Notes: generated by a model not told the origin, from the sequence alone. A DNA stretch of 64,000 nt from Chrysophaeum taylorii (GCA_029834535.1 JAQMWT010000122.1:62001-126000), one strand, 5' to 3'; shown: positions 29,145-40,515, counted from the stretch's first letter. Translations and numbers: made by a program.

Positions 29145-30182
29145 ATGTCGCACGATCGAGATGAGGACGGCGTCGAGTTGCTCGGGAGTGGCCGGGACGA
29201 AACGGAGCCTTCGCCTGATGAGGCGCTCGGGTTGGTGTATGCCGGGCTTTCTGGTATTTTGTTCAGCGTGGTGTCGGTACTCTTGAAGGTGAGCGCGTGG
29301 AGGGTCGACGTCCTCCAAGTGAGCTGGTTGAGCGCGTTGGCGCGTATCTGCGTGGCTACGGGTGGCCTGCCGCGCAAACACCGCGCGTTGTTGGTGGTGC
29401 GATGCGCGTGCGCTTGGTTGGGCTCAATCGCAGCCACGTTCGCCGTCTCTGCACTTGACCTCGGCTCAGCCACGTCGATCCTTAGCACGAGCGGCGCCTG
29501 GGCTCCCGTGGGTGGTCTGTTAGTTGGGGAGAGACTCACCGCGGCCGATGTCGCGGTGATCGTGCTCTCGGCGCTCGGCATCGCCTGCGTCGTGCGTGGT
29601 CCCGTCGTCTCTCAGCGGGCGATGCACCACCTCTACGATTGGGCACCCTATGCGGCAGCCATCGGGGCGAGCCTTTGTTCTGCCGCCGTCGGATTCGCGA
29701 GCCGGGCCCTCGCGCGCCGCGGGATACGCGACTGTGGGCGCGCGACGGCGCTATTTGGCGTCGTGTTCTCGCCGCTCGCAATACTCTTCACGGACGAACC
29801 CGTCCGCAAGCTCCGTGGACCACAGCCCTGGATATCGACTCCCGCCCTCGCCGCGTGCGTCGGCGCGGGCCTCTGCGAGGTTGCCGCCCACCGTTGTGGC
29901 GCCCGCGCGAAGGCCCCCGTGGCACCCGCGGTCGTGCGAGCGCTCAACATCGTTGCCGCGTTCGCCTGGCAAGAGGTGCTGCTCTTCGATGATTTTCCGA
30001 CCCCGGCGCCGGACACCCGCGCGATGCTCGGTGCTGTCCTCGTCATTGCCGGCATTCTCGGCGGCTCCGTCGCTAAGCACCGCCGCATGGGCCGCCGCCA
30101 CCGCCGGTCAACTTCCTGGGTGAAGTCTGGTTCGGAAAGTCACTCGGGGGGCTCTCCCGGTGATTATCCAGGGGAAGCGTAG
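29145..30182 (+). CDS. DMT/EamA-type membrane transporter
   Basis: 345 residues from the ATG at 29145. About ten hydrophobic segments in two halves, as in the drug/metabolite transporter superfamily: ALGLVYAGLSGILFSVVSVL with a following Lys, LGSIAATFAVSALDLGSATS, GAWAPVGGLLVGERLTAADV (first EamA repeat end, the conserved ExLt pattern), then VIVLSALGIACVV, and a second half from WAPYAAAIGASLCSAAVGF to AMLGAVLVIAGILGGSVA. The loop ALDLGSATSILSTSGAW..GERLT is the most family-like part. Substrate (nucleotide sugar, metabolite or other) is unknown. A hydrophilic Ser/Gly-rich C-tail follows. Single exon. Confidence 0.7.
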   Translation: MSHDRDEDGVELLGSGRDETEPSPDEALGLVYAGLSGILFSVVSVLLKVSAWRVDVLQVSWLSALARICVATGGLPRKHRALLVVRCACAWLGSIAATFAVSALDLGSATSILSTSGAWAPVGGLLVGERLTAADVAVIVLSALGIACVVRGPVVSQRAMHHLYDWAPYAAAIGASLCSAAVGFASRALARRGIRDCGRATALFGVVFSPLAILFTDEPVRKLRGPQPWISTPALAACVGAGLCEVAAHRCGARAKAPVAPAVVRALNIVAAFAWQEVLLFDDFPTPAPDTRAMLGAVLVIAGILGGSVAKHRRMGRRHRRSTSWVKSGSESHSGGSPGDYPGEA

Positions 30183-30428
30183 ATACTGTACTTCGCTCTA
30201 TTAGTAGCGTAGGCTGCTGGAAACGCCGCTCCTCTCGTAGAATTCCCCAGCCACCGAGTTTGCTTGAGAATGTAGCGCCGTCGGAGAAGCGGGTTGCCTC
30301 CAGGGGGAATCCAAAAATGAAATCTGCAGATATCCAATGTGCCTCGCTTGGCGCTTCGATGGAATGGCCAAGTACCTGGTGGTCGTCCCTACTACGATCA
30401 TCGATTTGGTGGTCGTCGTCAACGCTGT

Positions 30429-30480
<52 letters not shown>

Positions 30481-31478
30481 AATTAGTGCCCGTAGACGGA
30501 TCTCTTCGCGGGCGCGTTCTGACGGCCGGCATGAAGCGGTTCGTCGACGAGTCCGGTCGTCGACGAGTCTGCAAGCAGCACGTTTACGGCACCAGCGCTA
30601 TGGCGAAAGGACTTTCTTCAACGGATGCCCCGACATTGCTGGAGGCAGAGGACTTCGAAACGACGGCAGCGATGGGTTTAACCGTGCTGCGTGTCGGCAG
30701 GATGTGGTTGCGTAGCGCCGAGCGCACATAATTTGGACGAGATCGAGGAGATCGCCGACAGCGCGGCCGAGTTTGGGATTAAAGCGCCGCTCGACATGCA
30801 CCAGGAATCGTGCGGGGAAGGTCCTCGTCGCATCGTCTTGGTGCCAAAGATCAATCGGAACATGTGAACTGCAATAAACCAGGCACCATGGATCTTCAAG
30901 GAGTATAACAACCTATTCATCGTGGTGGGGATTTTTTGGGTTCAGCGACGTTGACGAGGTTGCAACCGCCAGTAAGAAAGAACGAAGGACGTCGTCGAGG
31001 CCTTCTTCTCTCAATTGGTGCCACTTTCCGAACCAACATTCATCATCGTAAGAGACGTCATAGAGTCTGGCGATTCAACCTGCCGCCGGCCTGGACGTCG
31101 TATTCGCCGACTTGGCACCATCAAGCCACCGCGGGCCAAGGAAGATCAAGAATCTTGTCTCGATGCTGCAGCTCGATGCTTTCGTTTGAAGCCTGGAGCG
31201 TTTTGAAAGTTGTTGTTGTTGTTGTTGTTGCTGTTATTTAAAATTCTCGCCAAATGACAAAACACCGACTCTCTCTCAACGGACGGACTTGTGGTACCTT
31301 AACCGTTGATCGAGAATTTTGTGGCAAAAACGACCTTCACCACCACCACCACCCCCGTTGAAACAAAATGCCGCAACGGACTCAAAATATCGTTAATGTC
31401 GAGAAGCGATTGGCTCAAATTGTCTCACATCAGCAGCAAAGCGGCGTCGAGTTGTTTGCAGCGTAGCGCCCGGTCTAC
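30183..31478. other. Intergenic region, no intact gene
   Basis: Contains a (TCG)n microsatellite (30428-30479) and (TTG)n at about 31209-31233. Short plus-strand stretches read like protein (LDEIEEIADSAAEFGIKAPL near 30,735; FIIVRDVIESGDSTC near 31,035) but are bounded by stops. They may be debris of a mobile element or gene. Confidence 0.4.
30428..30479. repeat. (TCG)n microsatellite
   Basis: About 17 trinucleotide units. Confidence 0.9.
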
Positions 31479-33014
31479 ATGGGACCACCAGAGGAGGAAA
31501 GTAGGGACGGTCAACTGGACGCTGCGCTGTTGAGCACCCCCAACGAAACCGCGGCGACCCCGTCGACGACGCTGCTCGTGTTGTTCGGGTTCTCCGCGAC
31601 GGTGTTCGGGAGTTCGGCGTGCGCGCTCGTCCACGGTCTCAAGGGCCTCGATGACGACCGATCGTGGTATAGGCGGCAGCTGGTCGTCATCGGCGTCGCC
31701 CACGCCGTTAGCCTCGCACTCGGCGCCTCGAGCTTCGGCATGCTCTTGCCGCAAGCGAAGCGCGCTCTCAAGGGCGTGTCGGGCCGCGCTCAAGGCGTCG
31801 AGCATCGATGGGACACCGTCAAGTTCACGTTGACCGTGGTCGTCGCATTCAGCCATTTGGGCCTGGACTTCGTGGACTACGCGTGGTTCCAAGCGTACTT
31901 CACTTTCAAAGAGTTTTGGCTCATGCAGACGTATTTTTTCATCTCGGGGTACCTCTCCACGCCCGAGCCGACCCGGAAGCGGTTTCAGGCGATCTGGCGG
32001 AGTCTCGTCGGGGCATACGTCGTCAACCAAACTCTCTATTTTCTAATTCTCAAGCTCATGTTCGCCCACGGATGGAAGACCACGCGGTTACCCCACACGA
32101 CGGTCTACGGCGAATCATACACGCGGTCCGGCATGAAGCACCAAAATTTTTTGATCGAGTTCTGGCATCCGCAAGGTCCGTTGTGGTATCTCCCGAATCT
32201 CGTCTGCGCGCGGCTTGTCGCGCCGTTGTGGATGGAGCTCCGGCGGCCGCTCTTTTGGGCCGTCGTTTTGCAAGTATTGATACTCTCGCTCAAGACCTCG
32301 GACTTCTCCGGCTTGGCGTTTATGTCCATCGATACTTTTTTTTCTATGTGTTTGCCGTTCTACGTTTTGGGCGTCTTGGGGCGCCGACACAGCCGCATCC
32401 TTAACGCCGTGCTCGACTGGCCGGGGACGTGGTGGGCCTCGCTCGCGTCTTTCATCACATTCCTTGGATTGAGCTACGCGAGCGTCGCGTACCATCTCGG
32501 TAAAAAAAGCTGGGGTTACGGCATACAATCGAAATTGTTCGAAAACCTCGACGACGCCTTCGACGCCACCCGCTCGTGGTTTAGCGCCAATACGGGAAGG
32601 CTCACCTACGCGTTCCAGGATGTATTGGATGCGAAAAATTCAAAACTTCACAAATACCTCACCTTTGCGTGGTATATCGTGGTCGGCGGCAACGTTGTCC
32701 GAGTCGCTCTGATGTTCTCTGCTGTGCGTCTCTTCTCGCGCGCGACCGCCGTCGTGTTTCCTCTCTTCGGGACGCTCGGAATCGACATCACCGGCATGGG
32801 CAAGCGCTCCATATCGAACTATCTCATGCACTGGTACATCTATCTCTTGCTCAATTTGACCTTCCTCCAAACTGACCAGCATTATGGTGCCTGGAAGATC
32901 ATCTTCCTCGTCGTACTCACCTTCCTCCAGTCCATGTTCTGGATGTCCAAGCCCGTCTACGACATCGTTCGCCCTATCTTCCTCGCCCCGCCGATGGACC
33001 GCCTCTTGTTGTAA
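31479..33014 (+). CDS. Acyltransferase-3 family membrane protein
   Basis: 511 residues, ATG at 31479, single exon. Ten or more membrane segments. The core resembles OafA/fucose-4-O-acetylase-type acyltransferases: KFTLTVVVAFSHLGLD near the first core helix with the conserved His, then MQTYFFISGYLS, GPLWYLPNLVCARL with the Trp-Tyr-Leu motif before a helix, SMCLPFYVLGVLG, and ISNYLMHWYIYL with a conserved His near the C-terminus. Such enzymes move acetyl or other acyl groups across membranes onto sugars or lipids. The N-terminal 90 residues form an extra two-helix region. Substrate unknown. A 33-bp direct repeat begins ten bases after the stop. Confidence 0.75.
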   Translation: MGPPEEESRDGQLDAALLSTPNETAATPSTTLLVLFGFSATVFGSSACALVHGLKGLDDDRSWYRRQLVVIGVAHAVSLALGASSFGMLLPQAKRALKGVSGRAQGVEHRWDTVKFTLTVVVAFSHLGLDFVDYAWFQAYFTFKEFWLMQTYFFISGYLSTPEPTRKRFQAIWRSLVGAYVVNQTLYFLILKLMFAHGWKTTRLPHTTVYGESYTRSGMKHQNFLIEFWHPQGPLWYLPNLVCARLVAPLWMELRRPLFWAVVLQVLILSLKTSDFSGLAFMSIDTFFSMCLPFYVLGVLGRRHSRILNAVLDWPGTWWASLASFITFLGLSYASVAYHLGKKSWGYGIQSKLFENLDDAFDATRSWFSANTGRLTYAFQDVLDAKNSKLHKYLTFAWYIVVGGNVVRVALMFSAVRLFSRATAVVFPLFGTLGIDITGMGKRSISNYLMHWYIYLLLNLTFLQTDQHYGAWKIIFLVVLTFLQSMFWMSKPVYDIVRPIFLAPPMDRLLL

Positions 33015-33024
33015 CTCTCGTTCT

Positions 33025-33082
33025 CCTGGTTTACCGAAAGAAACCATCTTAGGAGTTCCTGGTTTACCGAAAGAAACCATCC
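33025..33082. repeat. 33-bp tandem duplication
   Basis: TCCTGGTTTACCGAAAGAAA followed by CCATC occurs at 33025-33049 and again at 33058-33082. Located in the 3' flank of the acyltransferase gene. Confidence 0.95.
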
Positions 33083-33587
33083 TAAGATCCCGAATACATG
33101 GTATTAGAATAACGCTGCGACGAGGCGCGCAGGCAAGTAGGTGGTGCGCGCCTTCCTTCCTTCCTTCCTTCCTTCCTTCCTTCTGACCAGCGACGCCTGC
33201 TGCCGATGTTTGTTTCGGGGACTATCGACACACCTCGGCGATTTAGCCATTGTACAATCTCTCCTGCGACCATAGATAGATGTCCGCTACAACATCGCAC
33301 TCTGACACACCACGTCGTTGCTCCTGCAGCCTCCTTTGTCCGCCTGTTCCTCCGCCGACCGTGCTGTTTTTTTTTTTCCGAGACGCTCTTCCCGCTTCTT
33401 TAGCTTTCGGCACCTTTACCCCTCCATTCTTTTCTCCTAAGTTTGCCCTTTTCACATCTTCCGTTTTATAATAATATTGAGTAATAATATTCGTCGCAGG
33501 ACGACGGCCTCACACTTTCCGTTTCTCATGGTTCACCGTTTGCTCCCCACTTCTAGCTTTCTTGCTTCTTTTTTCACACACGGTGGT

Positions 33588-33725
<138 letters not shown>

Positions 33726-34559
33726 GCGGCATTTATTTGTCAACCCATAACGGTTAACCGCACAGGCAGGTGACTACGTACATGTTCACCCAGACACGAC
33801 CACTTGACGTTGAAACGAATCCACAAAATTGATGCGCAGTTCGAAACGTTCGAAAGCGATAGTACGTAGATAGGCTTGCTTGCTCCAGAGCTCTTGGTCT
33901 ATGAGGCAGCGCGTGCTTCCAAAGTCACCCGAACGGCGTGAGCCACCCACAAAGTGACTCGTCGACAAGCTTGCGATTGAAACCGGCAACGTCAAGATAT
34001 TCGAGTACGGGGACAACTGAACCCCATCCAAGTACCACACATCCGTAGTAAAAATGAACAACTGGGACTAAAAAAACAGACCTGACCTCTGAGTAATCAA
34101 CGCCAGAGCGCCGGGTGGCGCCAGTGGCGCAATTATCTTTTATTATGGCAAGCAGTTCCTAGGAGAGGAAGATAGGATCATCTCTAGAGGGGACGAGAGG
34201 AAGAACCGAAGTAGGAGAAGAGGGTTTTCGGAACTTTGTTCGGAGGCATTGCCGTCACGAACACCGCCGCTACCCCCCATCGAGTGCGGGGCATCGATTT
34301 GCTTTGGCAGGTTTAGAGTCAACCGTGAAAACGAAACCATGACTACTGGGCTTCGGCCGCAGTGCTCGTGCGCATCTGTAATGATGCCCGAAAAGAACGC
34401 CAAGTAGATCCCCCCCATTGCGTTCGCAGCCCTCGTACGTAACCAAGAGTAGAATATGGCAAAGGCGACTGCTGACGCTGATTCTCGTTTTGGCGGTAAG
34501 TTACCCCGCACAAAAATTTTCACCCCTCATACTACTTTGGACAGCGCTAGCTAACTAAA

Positions 34560-34966
34560 GAACTAACTTCAGACCTCTCCCGAGCATGGGAGCCAGGCCG
34601 GACCGGCAGGAGCAGGTCCTGTATCACGGAGGAAAATCACACAGTTGGGGTGGAGGCGAGGGACGAGTACTTGTTGATGGCGGACAACCACTGCGCGCGG
34701 TCTTGTGCGAGGTCGTGCCACGAGTTGAAGGGGGTGTCGAAGACGTCCGCCGCCGCAAAGATGCGAACAACTCCTCCTTCTTCTCGTCGCGTCGCAGGCC
34801 GCGGACGTTTTGGTCCACGAACAATCGACCTGTCCATCGCGTTCTGCCCAACCGAGCGAACCCCATCCCAGCGCAGAATTTCCGGGTGCTAACAGGCCAG
34901 TCCGGGAGGGCGAGCAGGCACCGTCTCACCCCGGGACGGTCGGGGCCGCCGCAGGGAGCAAGCGTA
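34560..34966 (-). repeat. Dispersed repeat family A, alternative middle, copy 4
   Basis: Starts (minus 3' end) AACTAACTTCAGACCTCTCC and ends GGGGCCGCCGCAGGGAGC. Longer than the 27165 copy by about 65 bp in the middle (CCACGAGTTGAAGGGGGTGT and following). Confidence 0.85.
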
Positions 34967-36190
34967 ACCAAGAGTTAAGAAAAGTCATATTTGCATGTCA
35001 CCTTCCTATCAGAAGAGTATCTCCGTTCTTGCTCCGTCCCCCCCCCTCCTCACCTCCAATCCAGCTTATATCTCTCAGACTAAGTGATGGAAGCAGTCAG
35101 CGTCCAGGGCACCCATGTGGTCGGGTGTTCATAAGCTTCGCGTCACGTTTGGGAGGGTGAGGTTATGTGTTTCTCGTCGCTCGCGCACAATGTTGGAAGC
35201 GAAGTTTCGGCTTGAATTTTCGTGCATCCAACAATTAGAAAGTAAGTCTTACCGAAATGTCCTTTTTTCCCGGAATTCGTACCGGATAAATTTGACGGGA
35301 AATATGGAAATCGTGATGTCACGTGTGACGACTAGCCTTGGAGTGTACACCAACCCCAAGAAAACTAGAAGCAGAAAGCGAAAAAGAGCTGTGTCATGTT
35401 ATTCGCGCGGGCGGGGGGTGCGGTGGGCACTCGCGCCACCCGGGAGCTTTGTCTCGAGCACACAATGGTGACGATCCTTCTCTGCGCCACGCTTGCGTCT
35501 TCGACCCGCAAGCCGAGCGCACGAGGTGACTTCAGAATAGCGCGATCACTCCGATTGAGGCTACGTTGCACAGTTTGAGGTTCTTAGAGGGTTTTTCATC
35601 CGCTACGTTCGGCGTTGGCTTTCGTTTCATCGTGTGCTCGCTCTCTCCGCTTTCCCTTTATATTCGTGAACTCCATCTTTACCTCGGAAACAAAGGATGT
35701 CGATGAAAAAAAAGGTCGTTCCTCTCGACGACACGACGCGGAGAAACCACCGACTTCTCCAGTGACGGACGGGCGGGCGGGCGGGCGGGCGGGCGGGCCT
35801 TCAGGGTGATCTCTGAGTACGAATGTCTGGCTCCTTCGCGAAGAGGCATACAAAACAGGATGGGTTCTCTTCCTTTCCCTTCCCGTACCTTCCCTTTCCT
35901 TCCCTACCAGGTGCCTTTCTTTTTTTTTTCCCAACAAGCACGTACATACCTGAGATACATACTTAAATAGGAATCGTAGTTGCGGTGAGAAGCAGCAAGG
36001 GGGGAAGCGTAGTACAACGCCAGTTTGTATACCCCCAAAAAGTACCCAAAGGCTCGCACCTCGAGACACTGGACACGACACTGAAACAGCCGTGCTGTGA
36101 GCGTGTGGTTATCTCCGTCTTGTTCGCGGTCGGTTCGTCCGTTTTTCGGCCGCCGTGAAGGAGGCCTCCCGTGGTCCTGCCCGGGAGACC

Positions 36191-36687
36191 ATGTCGGTCG
36201 AGGCGTACTTCGAGGACGCGGATAATAGCGCAGAATGGGACGACGAGATGAAGGGCCGGGAGAGCCAGGACGGGAAGGACGGTAAGTGGGAGGACGAGGT
36301 CAAGGGCAAGGAGGACAAGGCCTTGCTGAACCTCATCACCCAGACGGCCAAAAAGTCGAGCTACAACAACTCGAGACGGCACGGCCTCAGCGCTCTCGAC
36401 CCCGACGCCGAATTTGGCGGCAGCGTCGGCGGCGGCGGCAGCTCCTCCAAAAAGTAGGTCTTGTCTCTAGATGTGTGTGGTCGTTCCGTTCTTTCCCCGA
36501 CGACGTTGATGATTGTGATCGTCGCAGGGATCGCGACGTAGGGTTCGGCGTCGAAAGAGCAAAACGCGCGCGTCTTCTTTACGAGAGCGCGCAGGTCGAT
36601 GTCCAACGAAAAAAGAAAGGCGGCGGCGGGTTCGTCTGCTGCGGCGGCGCTGCGGGTGCGCCAGAAGTGCTTCCATCTTATGATTAA
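36191..36687 (+). CDS. Small hydrophilic protein, spliced, unknown function
   Basis: Two exons, 36191-36453 and 36528-36687, joined across a 74-nt GT-AG intron (GTAGGT..GTCGCAG); 140 residues. Without splicing the frame stops at 36457 immediately after the donor, and the second exon continues in frame to TAA with Cys-Cys and poly-Gly segments, which supports the model. Composition is charged: DDEMKGRESQDGKDGKWEDE, then ALLNLITQTAKKSSYNNSRR, GGGGSSSK and finally GFVCCGGAAGAPEVLPSYD. No domain is recognised. It lies 161 bp upstream of the kinase gene on the same strand; an alternative in which these exons are the 5' exons of the kinase cannot be excluded. Confidence 0.6.
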
Positions 36688-36848
36688 AGTGCGCGCGTGC
36701 GTTTGTATGAGACGTCGCTGCAGACGTGGACAACGGTCAAGCGTCGTCGTCGTCGAGAAGAGGAGCTAAGAGCGACAGGCTCGTGCTGTGAGTAGCCTTA
36801 AAAGAAACGAATCCCTCGTGTCGTCGTCGTGTTTGTTGTTTATACCGT

Positions 36849-38108
36849 ATGTATGTGCACGGTCGTTTTAGGCGAGACCCGACGTCGAAAGTGTCGTACA
36901 ACATCGAGCACCTCATCGGCGAGGGGGGGTTCAGCAAGGTGCTGCTGGTCCGGGCTAAGTCGGGCCACATAGAGTTGTCGGCGGCGAACGAGGCGTCGGG
37001 GGGAAACCACGCGTCGTTGGTGGGGTCTCTCGATCAGGGCGCGACGGAGAATGGCAAGGTGTACGCGGCGAAAATAATCCCAAAGTCGCACCTGAAGAGC
37101 GCGGGCGAGTCGTTCATCAAGGCGACCATGCTCGAGCGGAATATCCTGGGGAAGTTTCACCACCCGTTCTTGCTCAAGCTGTACCACGCGTTCCAGGAAC
37201 GAGATCGGCTCATTCTGGTGATCGACTACTGTCCGGGGGGATCGCTGCACACGCACGTGAACATCTCGCTCCGCGAGAAGGGATCGGGTTTCGACGAGGA
37301 GCGCGCGGCGTTCTACGTGGCCGAGATAGCTCTGGCGATCGCGCATCTCCATAAGCACGGGATCGTCCACCGCGATTTGAAGTTAGAAAACGTGCTCATG
37401 TATCGGTCGGGCCACTGCGCTGTCTCGGACTTTGGTGCCTCGAAGCGCATCAAGCCGATGGACCCCGAGCAGTGCTCGGCCGGAAAGACGCGAGGACACG
37501 CGCCCACGGCGCCGACCGACTCGAGCTGCGACGCGGGCGACACGGGCGGCGAAGTCGCGCCGATCGTGACGCATACGAAATCAATCGTCGGGACGCCGGC
37601 CTACATGGCACCCGAGATGCTGTTGACGCAGCCCTACGACTTCTCGGTCGACTGGTGGGCTCTCGGGGTCGTCCTCTTCACGATGCTCAAGGGTCGCCTA
37701 CCGTTCGACGCGCCCGAGGAGGAGAAGATGCTGTGGCGAATCGTCAAGTCCAAGCCACGGTACGACCCGAACTGGTCCCAACCCCTCCTCGACGTGCTCC
37801 GGGCGCTCCTCCAGAAGCGACCCACCACGCGTCTCTCGTCGCTTCGCGCGCTCTCGAGACACGAGCTCTATCGCGATACGGACTGGCGCGCGCTCGAGCA
37901 TCTCGAAATCAAACCCCCCTACGTCCCATCGTTCGACACCGACAATGACACCAAGTACCTCCCAAAACGCATCGCCGAAACCACGCTCCCGACCATGTCC
38001 CTCGACTATAAAAAAGGCGACTCGATGAAGAAGCTCTTCAGAAAATTCTCGCACCGCGGCTCCTTCGACGCGTCCTTCGGGCGCCTCTACGCGCAAGATA
38101 CCTCCTAA
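36849..38108 (+). CDS. AGC-like Ser/Thr protein kinase
   Basis: 419 residues from the ATG at 36849. Gly loop IGEGGFSKV (about 23-31), a 35-residue insert, then VYAAKII with catalytic Lys75, HRDLKLENVL (Asp176), DFGAS (Asp195), a long activation segment of about 50 residues ending SIVGTPAYMAPEML, and DWWALGVVLFTMLKGRLPF. The DFG-to-APE spacing is longer than in PKA because of an insert rich in Ala/Thr/Asp. Subdomain XI Arg is in KRPTTRLSS. The tail PPYVPSFDTDNDTKYL resembles the AGC C-tail start (PPYVP), which supports PKA/PKG/S6K-type relatives; no clear hydrophobic FxxF motif follows. Phosphorylates Ser/Thr of unknown substrates. The first seven residues may be non-coding if an acceptor at TTTTAG (about 36876) is used. 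Confidence 0.85.
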   Translation: MYVHGRFRRDPTSKVSYNIEHLIGEGGFSKVLLVRAKSGHIELSAANEASGGNHASLVGSLDQGATENGKVYAAKIIPKSHLKSAGESFIKATMLERNILGKFHHPFLLKLYHAFQERDRLILVIDYCPGGSLHTHVNISLREKGSGFDEERAAFYVAEIALAIAHLHKHGIVHRDLKLENVLMYRSGHCAVSDFGASKRIKPMDPEQCSAGKTRGHAPTAPTDSSCDAGDTGGEVAPIVTHTKSIVGTPAYMAPEMLLTQPYDFSVDWWALGVVLFTMLKGRLPFDAPEEEKMLWRIVKSKPRYDPNWSQPLLDVLRALLQKRPTTRLSSLRALSRHELYRDTDWRALEHLEIKPPYVPSFDTDNDTKYLPKRIAETTLPTMSLDYKKGDSMKKLFRKFSHRGSFDASFGRLYAQDTS

Positions 38109-39022
38109 AATGAAAAATGGACGACCACCACCACCACCACCACCACCACCATCGAGGCGGAAGGAAAACAAAAACATAAAAAAACCCTTTGTCGTCGTCG
38201 CAGTCGCGTGCAAACGACCACCACTGTTCGAACGAACGATCGAACGATCGATCTTCTTCCGCGTTGTTGTTCGCACCCACCAGAGCCGCGACCACCGTCG
38301 TGTCGTCCTCTTCTTATTCTCATCATCAAAGGCCGGCCCTACGAATACGTCTGTCCAGGCCATTTTCACCTCCACTCAAGTTGTTGTTGTCGTTGTCTCC
38401 GGCAAGCCTCGAGACGGTCCCCGAATCCTACTAGAGGAATTGGACGCGACCGCGACGCTCGGTTGGTTACCACAAAATCTATCTCGCTCGTTCGGTCCGC
38501 CTCCTCTCCGTCAATCGCGAGCACCCTTCGTGTGTGACCTCCGCCCTCTCCTCGCTTTGATTTTGCTCATTGCCCTTGGTCTGTTTGCGCGACATCAAAA
38601 GAACAACGCACCGCTTCTTCTCCAAGTCACTTTATAAGCGGCGTGCTTCTTCGTCGTCGTTCTCCTCCTAATATTATGGCCACCACTGGATAGATCACAC
38701 CGAACGGCATTCCTCGCGCGCTTCAAGGCCACGCCGCCTCCTCACAGGTGCTCCGGCATCACCCTCGAGGGTCGTCGTGCGGGCCAGTACTCCAACGTTC
38801 TGGGCCCCTCCCCGAGCGCACATGTCTAACATGCACTTCCGAGCCGGCGCGCTCTACCGAGGAGCTAGTAGGATCGCACATAAGAGTCGGAACTCGTCGT
38901 GTGCATTGGGGTGGAGCGCGGCAGCGAGCCCGAGACCCGAGGTGAGGTGAGGTTATGTATGTTCCCCCACCACTCCCACAAGAGGAGCCCCCGTCTTATA
39001 GTGTGTGCCCACCTCGGCGAAG
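38109..39022. other. Intergenic, no gene seen
   Basis: Opens with a (CCA)n tract at about 38125-38152 just after the kinase stop. The rest is GC-rich unique sequence. Open frames on both strands give low-complexity products only. Confidence 0.5.
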
Positions 39023-39936
39023 ATGATGATGTTGATGATGCCACGGCGGCATGTGCTCCTTTGCTCCGTGCTGATGGTAACGGGCGTCGCGTTGCGCCAC
39101 GGATCCGGGCCGCTCCTCACTCGTGCGTCGTCGACGACGGGCCGACGACGACAGCAAGGTACGTCCGCAGAGAGAGGACCTGTGAAAAACAAATGGAGTC
39201 GCTCGCTCGCCTCAGGCGCATCGCGGGGAATCGTGATGATGCCGCAGAACGTGCCGCAGGTACGACTTTCTCTACCCCCCACCCCCCCCCCAAGACTGCT
39301 GCCTGGCAGGTGCCTTATCAGCCGCCTGGCACCGACCAGCACATGTTCGTGGACATTTACCAAAGACTGTACCGGGACCGCATCCTGCTCGTTGGAAATT
39401 TCCTTGACGAGGAACAATGCAACACCCTCGTCGCAGTCTTGCTGTACCTCAAGTACGAAAACCCCAACAAGCCCATCTCGATCTACATGAACGTTCCCGG
39501 GGCGCTTATGAAGCCGTGCTTGGCCGTCTACGACACGATCCAGCAGCTCTCGTGTCCGGTCAGCACCATCAACCTCGGCCTCTGCACGGGCATGTCCGCC
39601 TTCCTCTGCAGCGCGGGCACCAAGGGCATGCGCTATTCCCTCCCCAACGCGCGCTTCCTCATGCAGCGAACCGGGCTCGACGATCCGTACCAGGGCACCG
39701 CCGCCGACATTGGGTTGGTTGTCAAGGAGAACCTCCGCGACAATGACCGAGTCGAGAAGGCCCTCGCCCAAATGACAGGCCAGTCCATCGAGACAATCAA
39801 GCGTGACATGCAGCGGGACTTTTATCTTTCGGCTTACGAGGCGGTCCAGTACGGCCTCATTGACAAGGTCCTCATCCCGCAGACCGGGGGATTCAACAAG
39901 CCGGAGAAGGGGTTGAACTCCATCGAGTTCGCCTGA
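39023..39936 (+). CDS. ClpP-like non-catalytic subunit (ClpR type), plastid-targeted
   Basis: Two exons, 39023-39259 and 39310-39936, separated by a 50-nt intron (GTACG..TGGCAG, phase 0); 287 residues. The longer unspliced frame from 38899 lacks a sensible start, whereas exon 1 gives MMMLMMPRRHVLLCSVLMVT, a signal-peptide-like start followed by a Ser/Arg-rich transit-like stretch, as in secondary plastids. The mature part has the Clp fold: VPYQPPG, DRILLVGNFLDEEQCN, ISIYMNVPG, LCTGMSAFLCSAGTKGMRY, LPNARFLMQRTG. In catalytic ClpP the Ser of GxAxSMG and the His of IMIHQP are present. Here those places are Gly (CTGMS) and Gln (LMQRT), so it is probably an inactive ClpR-type ring subunit of the plastid Clp protease. 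An alternative acceptor at AAG (39294) would add five residues in frame. Confidence 0.85.
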
Positions 39937-40143
39937 AGAAGACGAAGAAGGAGAAGAAGAAGAAGAAGAAGAAGACATCATGCCGTGTCGGCCTTGGTCG
40001 CGCCTTGGTCGCTGAGACCCCCTCGCACGACGGACCGAAAAGCAACAATCCTAACTACTTATCGACAGATGTTTGTCTGTCTGTCTGTCTGTTTGTTTGT
40101 CTTTAAGTGTCGACTGCTAAGAGGGGTGTGTGTGTGGGGCATG

Positions 40144-40322
40144 AAGGATGTGGGTGGGTTTGCGGGGTGTGAGGGATGTGCCTGACGGGCGGAGATAAGT
40201 ACGCGGGACCTAGTCGGGGTCATCGCCGAGGCGTGGGGCAGGCGAAGAGAGGACGGGCCCCGCCCGTAGGTCGTACGCATGCTGCCGCCGGACGTATGTG
40301 CGACGAAGGGTGACGTCCTGCT
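40144..40322 (-). repeat. Dispersed repeat family B, copy 3
   Basis: The reverse strand matches the 48551 copy over about 180 bp, including CGTCGCACATACGTCCGGCG and GGGCGGGGCCCGTCCTCTC. It lies directly upstream of the helicase remnant. Confidence 0.9.
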
Positions 40323-40515
40323 GGGATCGGGCGGCCTGGGTGGGGTTCCCCGAGGCGGCGACATGGGTGAGGGCGGTGAGGGCAAAGCGAGCCCGGCCTA
40401 ATGCGTTGGCGATCCCCCACTCACGGTAGATGCGGCGAGTTTGGGCCGCTTTTGCCTCCGTGAAGTTTGTCCCCCGATTTAGGGTAAGGATAAGGTAGGC
40501 CCGCGAGGCACGGAT

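Noticed and set aside
38899-39309. N-terminal 137 codons of the unspliced ClpR frame
   Set aside because: No leader character and no ATG at the frame start; the other frame gives a signal peptide and joins by a GT-AG intron.
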